Origin: Frankiaceae bacterium
GTDB taxonomy: Bacteria > Actinomycetota > Actinomycetes > Mycobacteriales > SCTD01
Assembly (NCBI GenBank): GCA_016650445.1
Contig: JAENVS010000029.1
Coordinates: forward strand, 1 to 46,683
Reading direction: 5' to 3'
Length of the DNA stretch: 46,683 nucleotides
The notes under the pieces are model-generated. The model saw only the letters and a program-made list of their open reading frames with translations, ran no database searches and was not told the DNA's origin. Shown here piece by piece: positions 27,044-35,256 of the stretch. Each line of letters opens with the position of its first letter. The stretch's first letter is position 1. Made by a program: the position numbers and the translations under genes.

Positions 27044-27247
27044 ATGACCAGTCAGCGGCAGCGAGGACGGGCGGCGGAGGCCACGCCAGGCGGTGGCGGC
27101 GCCGTGTTCGGGCTGGGACTCATCGGAGCGCTGGTGTGGTTCTGGCAGCAGGCGGACGGGTTCGGCGAGCACGTCGTCGGCATCCTCAAGGCGCTCGTCT
27201 GGCCCGCCTTCCTCGTCTACGACGCGTTCAGGGTGTTGAACGGCTGA
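27044..27247 (+). CDS. Small membrane protein, unknown
   Basis: The protein has 67 residues, with a polar, glycine-rich N-terminus and two hydrophobic stretches (AVFGLGLIGALVWFWQQ and VVGILKALVWPAFLVYDAF). The ATG at 27044 has GGAG 5 nt upstream and lies 12 nt after the GltD-ferredoxin stop, so it is probably the last or next gene of the PFOR operon. I do not recognise a family; similar tiny proteins in actinobacteria are often simply called hypothetical. Confidence 0.7.
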   Translation: MTSQRQRGRAAEATPGGGGAVFGLGLIGALVWFWQQADGFGEHVVGILKALVWPAFLVYDAFRVLNG

Positions 27248-27305
27248 GCCGTCACCCACAGCACCGTCCACAGGGCCACGTAGCCCACACATGATGGAGG
27301 ACCGC

Positions 27306-27494
27306 ATGCACGCCAAGGCTGGTGACCGGATCGTTGTACGCGCGCGACACCAAGGAGAGGCAGACCGGGACGGCGAGATCCTCGAGGTCAGGGGCGCGGA
27401 CGGCGCCCCGCCGTATTGGGTGAGGTGGTCGGCGGACGGCCACACGGGGCTGTACTACCCCGCGTCAGACGCGTACATCGCGACGCCCGTGTGA
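27306..27494 (+). CDS. DUF1918 protein
   Basis: This 62-residue protein matches DUF1918: AKAGDRIVVRARHQGE, RDGEILEVRGADGAPPYWVR and HTGLYYPASDAYI. It is likely a small beta-barrel; function unknown. The start ATG 27306 is chosen because GGAGG lies 5 nt upstream; upstream in-frame ATGs at 27291 and 27294 would absorb this ribosome site. In mycobacteria one DUF1918 gene (Rv0569) belongs to the DosR regulon, in line with the neighbourhood here. Confidence 0.85.
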   Translation: MHAKAGDRIVVRARHQGEADRDGEILEVRGADGAPPYWVRWSADGHTGLYYPASDAYIATPV

Positions 27495-27521
27495 GCGTTC
27501 GGCTCGAAGATGAAGGAAGCC

Positions 27522-28153
27522 ATGAGTACGACGACGGGTCGCTGTGTCGCAGTTGGCTATGACGGGTCCGAGGCCGCAATGCTGGCGGTGGACGTCGCCA
27601 CGGCAGAGGCGCTGCGGCGTGGACTGTCCCTTCGGCTCATCACTGCTGTGGACGTGTTCCCGTACGACTCACTGGCGGCGTTCCACCACGGTGACGGCGA
27701 CACGCTCGCCGCGACCGCCCACGCGTCGACTCGGCTCGAGGAGCTCGCCGACAGCATCCGTGCGGCGCACCGCGGCCTCGAGGTCGGGACCCGCGCAAGC
27801 GGGATGTCAGTGGGCGCCGTGCTCGTCGAGGAGTCCACCGGCGGTGACCTTCTCGTCCTTGGCGAGCACCGTGGCGGTCCGCTCGGACACGTGGGAGATG
27901 CCTTGGCAGCGCACGCCCGTTGTCCCGTTCTCGTCGTCCGCGCTGGCGGAGAGCCCGACGGCCCTGTCGTTCTCGGTGTCGACGGCAGCCAGATCGGGGA
28001 ACGTGCAGTGGAGTTCGCGTTCGAGGAGGCGCAACGGTCGTTGTCGGCAGCCGCGGACGCGGCGGCTTCGAGGGCCTGCTCCTGGGTTCGGTAAGCCGGG
28101 CGGTCTTGCACCGCGCGGTGTGCAGTGTTGCCGTTGTCAGGGCCCATCGCTGA
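27522..28153 (+). pseudogene. Tandem universal stress protein with collapsed second domain
   Basis: Frame 1 (stop at 28094) encodes a complete first USP domain (CVAVGYDGSEAAMLAVDVA to LLVLGEHRGGPLGHVGDAL and CPVLVVRAG). It then begins a second one (DGPVVLGVDGSQIGERAVEF), which ends in nonsense. From about 28028 another frame reads GATVVVGSRGRGGFEGLLLG and ends CSVAVVRAHR with a stop at 28153, exactly the end of a USP domain. About 90 residues of the second domain are missing and the two halves are out of frame. I infer an internal deletion with frameshift. The first domain may still be made. The start ATG 27522 has AAGGA upstream. Confidence 0.75.
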
Positions 28154-28161
28154 GCCGGCCA

Positions 28162-29589
28162 CTAGGTGCACAGAACGCGTTCTCCCGACCGCGGCACGAC
28201 CGCCAGCCAGCCGAGCTCAGCCTCGATCCGCTCGCGCAGCGCCGCGGAGGCGTCGGGCTCGCCGTGCGTGACGAAGCAGCTGCTGGGCGCGGCCGGCATG
28301 CTGCCGAGCCACGCAAGGACGTCATCTGCGTCTGCGTGGACGGAGTACTCCTCGAGGTCCACGACCTCCGCCCGCACCGGGACGTAGTGACCATGGATCT
28401 TCACCAATCGGGCACCCTCCTGCAGTGCACGTCCGCGCGTGCCAGCGGCCTGGAAACCGACGAGCACGACAGTGTTCCGGGGGTCCGGCAGCTGGTGCTT
28501 CAGGTGGTGCAGGACCCGGCCCCCTGATGCCATGCCAGACGCGGAGATGACGATGGACGGGTACCGCGGCGAGTTGACGGTCATGGACTGCTCGACGGAC
28601 GTGAGCGCCTGGAGGTGAGTCAGGTCGAACGGGTCGTCCGCCAGCGAGCGGACGTCGGGATCCTGGCGATCGAGTGCCTCGCGGTAGATACCGAGCGCCC
28701 GGAGCGCCATCGGGCTGTCAACGAAGACGGGCACACGCGGGATGGCCCCACCCTCGACGAGCTCCTTCAGCGCACACAGCAGCACCTCGGTGCGGTCCAC
28801 GGCGAAGGCAGGGATCAGGACGCTGCCGCCGCGGGCGACGGTCCGATTGATGGCGTCAGCCAGACGGGCCGGATCTCTGCGCTGATGCTTTCGTTGGCCG
28901 TACGTCGACTCGACGACGACGACGTCGGCCGCCGGCGGCGCTGCCGGCGCCTTGAGGAGGGGGTGTCCCTGCCTGCCGAGATCGCCGCTGAACAGGATCG
29001 ACGCACCGCCCTCGATCTCGACGTGCACGGTTGCAGATCCCAAGATGTGCCCGGCCGGTCGCCACGTGCCGCGAATCGCGGCCGCGACCTCGACGCTCGT
29101 GTCGAACGGCACAGCCGTCAGCCTGCCCACGGCGTTCTGGGCGTCCTCGGACGTGTACAGCGGACGAGGGAGCGAATGCTTGGACCATCCGTGTGCCGCT
29201 GCGTGCTGCGCCTCTTCCTCCAGCAGGTGCGCGCTGTCCAGCAGGACGACTTCGACGAGACGCGCCGTTGCACGCGTTGCCAGGACCGGGCCGAGGAAGC
29301 CGTCGCTGCACAGCTTCGGGACATAGCCGCAGTGGTCGAGGTGCGCGTGGGTCAGCAGGACAGCTCCGATGCGGCCGGGGGCAACTCCCAGGTCGTCCCA
29401 GTTGCGCCGTCGCAGGTCGTGCCCGCCCTGGAACAGGCCGCAGTCGACGAGCACCTCCTGGGCGCCAACGCTGAGGAGCGTCTTGCTGCCCGTGACCGTC
29501 CCGGCGCCGCCAAGAAAGGTGAGCGCGGCCGGCCCGCTCTTGCGACCGGGGTGCGCGTCAGAGCCTGGGCGGTGCGCCGTGACGGTCAT
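28162..29589 (-). CDS. MBL-fold beta-CASP ribonuclease-like protein
   Basis: This 475-residue protein has a metallo-beta-lactamase domain (LTFLGGAGTVTGSKTLL, LLTHAHLDHCGYVPKL, AGHILGSATVHV, FSGDLGR). A beta-CASP region (VVVESTYGQRKH, LIPAFAVDRTEVLL, VFVDSPMAL) and a C-terminal RNA-metabolism motif (ISASGMASGGRVLHHLKH, EEYSVHADADDVLAWL) follow. This is the CPSF73/Ysh1-like family, whose members cleave RNA; substrate unknown. The start ATG overlaps the stop of the upstream stress protein gene (ATGA), so the pair is translated together. A DosR-like box lies upstream of the pair. Confidence 0.88.
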   Translation of the reverse strand: MTVTAHRPGSDAHPGRKSGPAALTFLGGAGTVTGSKTLLSVGAQEVLVDCGLFQGGHDLRRRNWDDLGVAPGRIGAVLLTHAHLDHCGYVPKLCSDGFLGPVLATRATARLVEVVLLDSAHLLEEEAQHAAAHGWSKHSLPRPLYTSEDAQNAVGRLTAVPFDTSVEVAAAIRGTWRPAGHILGSATVHVEIEGGASILFSGDLGRQGHPLLKAPAAPPAADVVVVESTYGQRKHQRRDPARLADAINRTVARGGSVLIPAFAVDRTEVLLCALKELVEGGAIPRVPVFVDSPMALRALGIYREALDRQDPDVRSLADDPFDLTHLQALTSVEQSMTVNSPRYPSIVISASGMASGGRVLHHLKHQLPDPRNTVVLVGFQAAGTRGRALQEGARLVKIHGHYVPVRAEVVDLEEYSVHADADDVLAWLGSMPAAPSSCFVTHGEPDASAALRERIEAELGWLAVVPRSGERVLCT

Positions 29590-30008
29590 CTCACGACCAC
29601 CACGGGCACGGTCGCGTGGTGCACGCAGTATGTGCTGACCGACCCCATGAGCATGCCGGTGATCCCGCCGAGCCCGCGGGCGCCGACGACCAGCAGGTCG
29701 GCGTCGCGAGCCCTGCGCACCAACGCGGGGCCGGCAGCGCCCTGCACAACCTCGGTCGCCAGCCGCTCCGGCGCCAGCAGCACACCGGACCGAGCTTCCT
29801 CGAGCTGAGCCAGGTGCGCCGGCCGGGGGTCGTAGGTCATGGTCATGGGTGGCAGACCGTAGGTGACCTTCTGCGTCCAGACACCAACGAGGTCGAGCGC
29901 CCCGCCGACCGCATCGACGTAGTCACACGCCCATCGCAGGGCCTTCTTGCTGCCGGGTGAGCCGTCGATGCCCACAACGACGCGAGGCTGCGTGCCGTCT
30001 TCCTTCAT
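29586..30008 (-). CDS. Universal stress protein (single domain)
   Basis: This 140-residue protein begins with VVVGIDGSPGSKKALRWAC and ends with the full ATP motif LLVVGARGLGGITGMLMGS, followed by ATVPVVVVR. This matches ATP-binding type USPs. The start ATG 30008 is followed at once by the domain. It overlaps the beta-CASP gene by 4 nt. A DosR-like site sits 66 bp upstream (30074-30087). Confidence 0.9.
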   Translation of the reverse strand: MKEDGTQPRVVVGIDGSPGSKKALRWACDYVDAVGGALDLVGVWTQKVTYGLPPMTMTYDPRPAHLAQLEEARSGVLLAPERLATEVVQGAAGPALVRRARDADLLVVGARGLGGITGMLMGSVSTYCVHHATVPVVVVR

Positions 30009-30073
30009 CGCCGACTCCTTCTCCTAGCCGCTTCAGAGGACCCCAGCGTCCGGCGGCGCCGGCACCCGCGGCA

Positions 30074-30087
30074 GGGGCGAAAGACCC
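30074..30087 (-). promoter_or_regulatory. Candidate DosR box upstream of the USP/beta-CASP operon
   Basis: GGGGCGAAAGACCC; minus strand GGGTCTTTCGCCCC, close to GGGACTTTCGGCCC (two mismatches). Located 66 bp before the start codon. Confidence 0.6.
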
Positions 30088-30124
30088 GACTTCCGTGGCT
30101 GGTGCATGTGCAGATCCAGCGCGG

Positions 30125-30826
30125 TCAGCCGGCGACGCGCGTGACGTGCAGCAGCACTTGCGGGTATCGCGGCGGCTGCAGCTGCTTGCGGATCGTCGCT
30201 CGGAGCTGGGCCTGCCGCAAGCTGGGTGTCACCAGCTCCGCGCTCAGCCCTAGCGTCTCCGCGCGAAGGATGATGTGCGCCGCCGCCCGGCCGGACCGGA
30301 ACCAGTCGACTGCGTCATCGGTCGTGGTCACGATCGCCTGGCGGTCGTGACCCGGTGCGACCGGCGTGTGCCACACGAGCTCCACCCGCTGGCTCGCTGC
30401 CGCCATCATCAGGACGTCTCGCTGATGGGCCGTCGAGCTGCTGCCGCCGTTCGGCAGGACCAGCAGCGTCTGCCAGTGCCGCCCCGTGGCAGCGCCGAAC
30501 AGCGCGGCGTCCAGCCGGCTCGGTGGGGCCGACGCCGTCACGTCGAAGCTGGCGACGAGCCCACAGTCCTGCGGGTCGCCCAACTCGACGGTCGCGGACA
30601 GCCCTGCTTCGTGCATGGCGAGGACGAGGAACTCCGCGGCCATCCCGTAGGACACCCAGCTCGGCTGGTCCGCCTGTGTACCGCCTGCCGGCTCGTGAAT
30701 CTCGACGCCACCGTCCCGGCTGCGCAGGCGCCAGGTGGCCGACGGCACCAGGCGCGGCGCGCGAAGCATCGCGACCTCGAGGCCAAGAGCCAGAGCCGGA
30801 TCCACTGCTTCCTTCGTTGTGAGCAT
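30125..30826 (-). CDS. Diverged, short Acg-type nitroreductase-like protein
   Basis: This 233-residue protein shows weak likeness to the Acg nitroreductase family: LRAPRLVPSATWRLR stands where the family has a SVHNTQPW segment, and SYGMAAEFLVLAMHEAG where it has SCGAA...; WFRSGRAAAHIILRAE is near the end. The FMN-contacting SVHNTQPW motif is lost and the protein is about 100 residues shorter than the two other copies in the window. It may have lost flavin or catalysis. The start ATG 30826 has AAAGGGG upstream. A DosR-like site lies 54 bp upstream. Family membership is tentative. Confidence 0.6.
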   Translation of the reverse strand: MLTTKEAVDPALALGLEVAMLRAPRLVPSATWRLRSRDGGVEIHEPAGGTQADQPSWVSYGMAAEFLVLAMHEAGLSATVELGDPQDCGLVASFDVTASAPPSRLDAALFGAATGRHWQTLLVLPNGGSSSTAHQRDVLMMAAASQRVELVWHTPVAPGHDRQAIVTTTDDAVDWFRSGRAAAHIILRAETLGLSAELVTPSLRQAQLRATIRKQLQPPRYPQVLLHVTRVAG

Positions 30827-30879
30827 CGCGCGCCCCTTTCGTCTCGCTTCACGATGCGCGCAGCGCGGGCGCAGCCCCA

Positions 30880-30893
30880 GAGGCAAAGGTCCT
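30880..30893 (-). promoter_or_regulatory. Candidate DosR box for the short nitroreductase-like gene
   Basis: GAGGCAAAGGTCCT; minus strand AGGACCTTTGCCTC, fitting the GGGAC-N4 half well and the second half partly. It is 54 bp before the start. Confidence 0.4.
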
Positions 30894-30908
30894 CGGCGTA
30901 CCCCGCTT

Positions 30909-30922
30909 GGGACCTATTGCTC
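30909..30922 (+). promoter_or_regulatory. Candidate DosR box for the DUF4389/ABC operon
   Basis: GGGACCTATTGCTC preceded by TT. It has a perfect TTGGGAC half-site and a weak second half, 66 bp before the DUF4389 start. Confidence 0.4.
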
Positions 30923-30987
30923 TGCCCGCCTTCCGGCTCGGCGCTCAGGCTGGGTGAACGGTCGAAACCAGAGATGAGGAGGGCCAG

Positions 30988-31704
30988 ATGTCCAGCGTCT
31001 CCTACCCCGTCCGGGTGCGTGGCCATCTCGACGCGCAGCCGTCCCGGTGGCTGTGGCTCGTCAAGTGGCTGCTCGCTCTGCCGCACTACTTCGTGCTGGC
31101 ATTCCTCTGGGTCGCCTTCGTCCTTCTCAGCGTGGTGGCCTGGGTCGCCATCCTCGTGACCGGCCGGTACCCCCGTGGCATCTTCGGCTTCAACGTCGGT
31201 GTCCTGCGTTGGACCTGGCGGGTGCAGTACTACGCGTACGGCGCCTTGGGCACCGACCGTTACCCGCCGTTCAGCCTCGGCGAGGAGCCGGACTACCCCG
31301 CGACGCTCGAGGTGGCGTATCCCGGCCAGCTCTCGCGGGGGCTGGCTCTGGTGAAGTGGTGGCTGCTGGCTATCCCGCACTATCTCGTCGCGGGTGTGTT
31401 CCTCGGCGGCGGTGTGTGGGCGGTCGCCGGTGCGCAGGACGGCAACAACGGACTGGCCGGCGTGGGCCTCATCGGGATCTGCGTCCTCATCGCGGGCGTC
31501 ACGCTCGCCGCAACAGGGCGGTACCCGAAGGGCATCTTCGACATGGTTCTCGGCATGAACCGGTGGGTCCTGCGCGTTGCGGCGTACGCCGGCCTGATGA
31601 CCGACCAGTACCCGCCACTCCGCCTCGACATGGGCGGCGATGACCCGGCCGGCACCCTCACCGTGCCGACGACCGATGCCGGCGGCGGCGCGTCACCGTC
31701 GTGA
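30988..31704 (+). CDS. DUF4389 membrane protein
   Basis: This 238-residue protein has two repeated halves, each with paired membrane helices: KWLLALPHYFVLAFLWVAF / WVAILVTGRYPRGIFGFN, then KWWLLAIPHYLVAGVFLGG / TLAATGRYPKGIFDMVLGMN. Both halves carry the DUF4389 signature of a KW-LL-IPHY segment and a TGRYP-GIF motif. Function unknown. The start ATG is at 30988. Its stop overlaps the next GTG start (GTGA), so it is coupled to an ABC transporter and could be an accessory part of it. Confidence 0.85.
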   Translation: MSSVSYPVRVRGHLDAQPSRWLWLVKWLLALPHYFVLAFLWVAFVLLSVVAWVAILVTGRYPRGIFGFNVGVLRWTWRVQYYAYGALGTDRYPPFSLGEEPDYPATLEVAYPGQLSRGLALVKWWLLAIPHYLVAGVFLGGGVWAVAGAQDGNNGLAGVGLIGICVLIAGVTLAATGRYPKGIFDMVLGMNRWVLRVAAYAGLMTDQYPPLRLDMGGDDPAGTLTVPTTDAGGGASPS

Positions 31705-32606
31705 GGCCGCCTGAATCGGTGCTGCACACGTCCGGTCTCTGCAAGAAGTACGGCGCCACGGCCGCACTCGTCGACGTGAACCTCGCGCTGTCGGCTGGGG
31801 AGGTGCTGGGGTTCCTCGGACCGAACGGTGCCGGGAAGACGACGATGCTGCGGGTGCTCATGGGTTCGCTGCGCCCCACTGACGGCCGCGCCGTCGTGCT
31901 CGGTCACGACCCATGGGTCGACGCATCCGCGCTGCATGCCGATGTGGGCTACCTGCCGGGTGACCTGAGGATGCCGCTGCGGTTTACCGGCCGGGAGGTG
32001 TTCGAGCTCTACGGACGACTGCGCGGCTCCACCGCGGTCAGCCATGGCAACGCGCTTGTCGAGCGCCTGGACGTAAGGGTCGACGTGCCGATACGCGCGA
32101 TGTCGAAAGGCAACCGCCAGAAGCTCGGAATCGTCCAAGCCTTCATGCACCGCCCCAGGCTGCTCCTGCTCGACGAGCCGACGAGTGGCCTCGACCCCCT
32201 GGCGCAGGAGACGTTCGACGAGCTGCTCCGGGAGCTCGTCAGTGACGGGACGACGGTGCTGCTCTCGTCACACGTCCTTGCCGAGGTCGATCGGGTCGCA
32301 GACCGAGTGGCGATGCTGAGGAGGGGACGGCTGGTCGCTGTCGAGCGGCTCGAGGACCTTCGGCGCGCGGCACCTCACCGGGTGCGTGCACGCTTCCGCG
32401 ACGGGCGACCGGTGGAGGCGCTTCGGCGTATCGCCGGCGTACGAGACGTGCAGGAGCGCACGGGTGGCGTGGCCTTCACCGCGACCGCCGGATGCCTGGA
32501 CGCCGTCGTGAAAGCCCTCGCCGCCGCAACGCTGACGGACATCTCGATCGAGCCGGCGGATCTGGAAGACCTGTTCCTGTCGTACTACCAAGGCGCGGGC
32601 ACATGA
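31701..32606 (+). CDS. ABC transporter ATP-binding protein
   Basis: This 301-residue ATPase has Walker A FLGPNGAGKTT, a Q-loop region replaced by VGYLPGDLRMP, the signature SKGNRQKLGIVQA (a variant of LSGGQ), Walker B LLLLDEPTSGLDPLAQE and the switch histidine in LLSSHVLAEVD. It has the C-terminal extension usual for ABC-2 exporter ATPases. The start GTG 31701 overlaps the DUF4389 stop; its own stop overlaps the permease ATG (ATGA). Substrate unknown. Confidence 0.93.
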   Translation: MRPPESVLHTSGLCKKYGATAALVDVNLALSAGEVLGFLGPNGAGKTTMLRVLMGSLRPTDGRAVVLGHDPWVDASALHADVGYLPGDLRMPLRFTGREVFELYGRLRGSTAVSHGNALVERLDVRVDVPIRAMSKGNRQKLGIVQAFMHRPRLLLLDEPTSGLDPLAQETFDELLRELVSDGTTVLLSSHVLAEVDRVADRVAMLRRGRLVAVERLEDLRRAAPHRVRARFRDGRPVEALRRIAGVRDVQERTGGVAFTATAGCLDAVVKALAAATLTDISIEPADLEDLFLSYYQGAGT

Positions 32607-33412
32607 CCGCTCTCGTCCTGCGGGCGTCGTGGCGCGAGCAACGAGCGTCGTTCGCGGGATGGGCAGCTGCCTGGGTGGTTCTTGTGATCATGTACGCCGC
32701 GAGCTGGCCGGCCGTGCGCGGAAGCGCAGACAAGTACGACGAGCTCCTGAGAGACATGCCGAAGGCGTTGCGCACCCTGATCGGCAGCAATGGTCCGGGC
32801 AGTCTCGGTACGCCGGAGGGGTATCTCACCGCAGAGCTGCTCTCCTTCACCGGACCGCTCCTGGTTGTCGCCATGGGCATCCTCGTCGGCACGAGGGCGC
32901 TCGCCGGTGACGAGGAGAGCGGGACCCTCGAGCTGCTCCTGGCTCAGCCCATCTCGCGACTGCGGGTGCTGCTGGAGAAGCTCGCCGGCGGTGCGGCCGG
33001 CATCGGCGCCGTGCTGACCATCGCCGGGGTCGCACTGCTCATCAGCAGTCCTCTCGCCGGGCTCGACCTCTCGGTTGCCACTGCGCTGCGCCCGATGGCG
33101 GTCTTCTGGCTGCTGGGGCTGGAGGCCCTGTCGCTGGGCCTGTGCCTCGGCGCCGTTCTGGGCAGCGTGGGTCGTAGCCGTGCGCTGGCGGGGGCCGTCG
33201 CGCTCGGGGCGTTCGTGCTGCACGCCCTGGGCGCGCTTGTTCCCTCCACGCATCGGATGGCGTCCCTCTCGCCCTTCGAGACAGTGGTGGCGAGTGACCC
33301 GTTCCGGCAGGGGCTGTCCGGCACGACGGTCCTGACCTTGCTGGCCCCGTGTGTGGCGATGACCGTGGCAGGTCTCGTGGCCTTCCGTCGTCGCGACCTG
33401 CATCTGTCCTGA
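32603..33412 (+). CDS. ABC-2 type transporter permease
   Basis: This 269-residue membrane protein has about six predicted helices, among them FAGWAAAWVVLVIMYAAS, LLVVAMGILVGTRALAG and AVFWLLGLEALSLGLCLG. DEESGTLELLLAQPISR is the typical cytoplasmic loop of ABC-2 permeases. It is translationally coupled to the ATPase before it. With the DUF4389 protein it forms a three-gene unit inside the stress island. Substrate unknown. Confidence 0.88.
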   Translation: MTALVLRASWREQRASFAGWAAAWVVLVIMYAASWPAVRGSADKYDELLRDMPKALRTLIGSNGPGSLGTPEGYLTAELLSFTGPLLVVAMGILVGTRALAGDEESGTLELLLAQPISRLRVLLEKLAGGAAGIGAVLTIAGVALLISSPLAGLDLSVATALRPMAVFWLLGLEALSLGLCLGAVLGSVGRSRALAGAVALGAFVLHALGALVPSTHRMASLSPFETVVASDPFRQGLSGTTVLTLLAPCVAMTVAGLVAFRRRDLHLS

Positions 33413-33443
33413 CCCCAAGGCGCTGGTACTGCGCGACGGTTGT

Positions 33444-33457
33444 GGGTCTTTCGACCC
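33444..33457 (+). promoter_or_regulatory. Candidate DosR box, perfect palindrome
   Basis: GGGTCTTTCGACCC: GGGTC and GACCC are exact inverted halves around TTTC. It is 71 bp upstream of the small acidic protein. Confidence 0.6.
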
Positions 33458-33514
33458 TGCCGCCGCGCACGGCGACATGGATCTAATGAACACGGCAAAG
33501 GAGGTGGGACGACG

Positions 33515-33754
33515 ATGAAGCCCACAAGACCAGATGACGCGACGTTCATGGACGACCTCGCCGGGACCGCCACCGATGACGACTGGATCGATGCCGAGCT
33601 CGCCGTCGAGCTCGAAGTCGACGACGAGCTCGCGTTCGAGGTCGACGACTTCCCGATGCGACTCATCGAGGGCGACGACGACCGGTTCGCGTCGGCCTTC
33701 CGTGACCCCGGCAGCTACGCCGCCGAGGAGCTCGCTATGCACCTGGTCGGCTGA
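33515..33754 (+). CDS. Small acidic protein, unknown
   Basis: This 79-residue protein is extremely acidic: about 24 Asp/Glu against 5 Lys/Arg. It has no cysteine and no membrane segment. Runs such as DDDWIDAELAVELEVDDELA suggest an amphipathic or disordered chain. The start ATG 33515 has an excellent AAAGGAGGTG site, which argues strongly that it is made. It stands alone behind a palindromic DosR-like box. Its end overlaps the end of the convergent kinase gene by 20 bp. I do not recognise a family. Confidence 0.75.
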   Translation: MKPTRPDDATFMDDLAGTATDDDWIDAELAVELEVDDELAFEVDDFPMRLIEGDDDRFASAFRDPGSYAAEELAMHLVG

Positions 33755-35207
33755 CCGACGCAGCGACGAGGCGGATGGCCTCGTCGACAGCTGGCGAGGC
33801 TGAGCCCGATGTGTCGACCCGATGGGCGGACCAGGGGTCGAACCGACTCCGTAGCTCACGCGCGACAGCCACGTCAGCATCGGATGCGTCGTCGTCGAGC
33901 TCGCTCCTCCGCACAAGCCGCGCGTCGGCCTCCTCGTCCGGCAGCACGGTCTGCAGGCAGATCAGCTCCGCAACAGCCCAGCCGGCCGTGAGCGCAGCCT
34001 GGTCGCGGTGCGACGTCGCGGCCCAGGTCGCATCGATGATCACGCTCTCACCGAGGGACAGGGCTTCCCCCGCGGTCGCGAGCAGGGCGCGGTAGGTCCG
34101 GTCCCGGCCGGCGTCGTCGTACATGCCTTCACCGAATGCGGCGCCGAGACGCCGGTCGACGGGAACCCCGATCAGCTCCTTGCGTTGCACGTCGCTGGAC
34201 AGGTAGGTCCAGCCGAGCCGAGACGCGAGCTCGCGGCTCAGCGTCGACTTCCCCGTGCCTGGCAGCCCACCGACGAGGACGAGCCGCGCCGCTCCGGCGT
34301 GCAGGTGCCGCTCCGCCACGGCGAGATGGTCCTCGACGAGGCCGCGTGCGCTGACGTCGCCCTGAGCAACGCGCAAACCCGCGACCTTCGCCCGGATCAT
34401 GGCGCGGTACGCGATGTAGTAGTCAGCCAACGAGGCGGGCCACGTGTCCCGGGCGACCCGCTGGTAAGCCGTCAGCAGGTCACCCGCTGCCTCGGGCCGC
34501 CCACACCGCTCGAGGTCCATCGCCAGGAAAGCCACGTCCGCGAGGACGTCGCCGTACCGCAGCTCGTCGTCGAACTCCAAGCAGTCCAAGATCACAGGTG
34601 GCTGTCCGGGTGGGCAGAAGATGTCGGCGGCGAGCGGGTCCCCATGCCCGTCGCAGATCCGGCCGGAGGCGATCCGACGCCGCAGCAGCGCCTCTCGGCC
34701 CGTCAGGTAGCGGACCGCGAGCGCGTCCACGTGTCCCAGCCTCGTCAGGTCGACGTAGCTGGGTCGGGCCTGCCGGATCTCCCCGGCGTTGCGCTGCCAC
34801 CGCCGGAGAACCGCCGCGGGACAAGCGGAGCCGTCGATGTGCACCGAGCGGTCGGCACCGCGATGGAAGTCCGCCAGGCGCGCGCTGACAGCCTCGACAG
34901 CGCTGGTGAGGTCGGCACCGCTGAGCGCAAGCCGCTCGAGGTTCCAGTCGTTCGGTTGCCGACGCATGACGACGGCGGGTTCCCAGGCGTCCTGCGCCGA
35001 TGGGAGGTGCGCGACACCGAGGTACACGTCCGGCGCCAACCGCCTGTTCAACTCGACCTCGCGGCAGCACGCCTGTTCGCGCAGCGCCGGTGTGGTGAAG
35101 TCGAGGAAATCGGTGCGCAGCGCCTTCTTCACCTTCACAACGAGCTCGTCCGTGAGGAACAGCCGGGACACATGGGTCTCCAGCTCGGTCAGAGCGGACG
35201 ACTCCAC
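33735..35207 (-). CDS. Aminoglycoside-phosphotransferase-like / P-loop kinase fusion (Rv2004c-like)
   Basis: This 490-residue protein has an N-terminal APH-like kinase fold (about 20-310; AVVMRRQ, the loop RICDGHGDPLAADIFCPP, and ILDCLEFDDELRYGDVLADVAFL with the metal aspartates). A C-terminal AAA_33/gluconokinase-like module follows (VLVGGLPGTGKSTLSRELASRLG, later VIIDATWAA). The same fusion is encoded by the DosR-regulated Rv2004c of M. tuberculosis. Substrate unknown. The start is taken as GTG 35207, which begins VESSALTELETHVSRLF; the longer open frame crosses the promoter. It is divergent from the CBS gene with a shared DosR-like box. Confidence 0.85.
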   Translation of the reverse strand: MESSALTELETHVSRLFLTDELVVKVKKALRTDFLDFTTPALREQACCREVELNRRLAPDVYLGVAHLPSAQDAWEPAVVMRRQPNDWNLERLALSGADLTSAVEAVSARLADFHRGADRSVHIDGSACPAAVLRRWQRNAGEIRQARPSYVDLTRLGHVDALAVRYLTGREALLRRRIASGRICDGHGDPLAADIFCPPGQPPVILDCLEFDDELRYGDVLADVAFLAMDLERCGRPEAAGDLLTAYQRVARDTWPASLADYYIAYRAMIRAKVAGLRVAQGDVSARGLVEDHLAVAERHLHAGAARLVLVGGLPGTGKSTLSRELASRLGWTYLSSDVQRKELIGVPVDRRLGAAFGEGMYDDAGRDRTYRALLATAGEALSLGESVIIDATWAATSHRDQAALTAGWAVAELICLQTVLPDEEADARLVRRSELDDDASDADVAVARELRSRFDPWSAHRVDTSGSASPAVDEAIRLVAASVSRPGA

Positions 35208-35242
35208 ATGTCCACCATGCAGTCCGTTCGGGCGCGCTGCCA

Positions 35243-35256
35243 GGGTCCAACGGCCC
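35243..35256. promoter_or_regulatory. Candidate DosR box between the kinase fusion and CBS genes
   Basis: GGGTCCAACGGCCC, inside the larger inverted repeat CAGGG-N8-CCCTG. It is 36 bp from the kinase start and 57 bp from the CBS start, so it could serve both. Confidence 0.55.

Noticed and set aside
27273..27286. DosR box GGGCCACGTAGCCC upstream of DUF1918
   Set aside because: It is palindromic but lacks the GGGAC/GTCCC halves and lies only 19 bp before the start codon, too close for an activator site.
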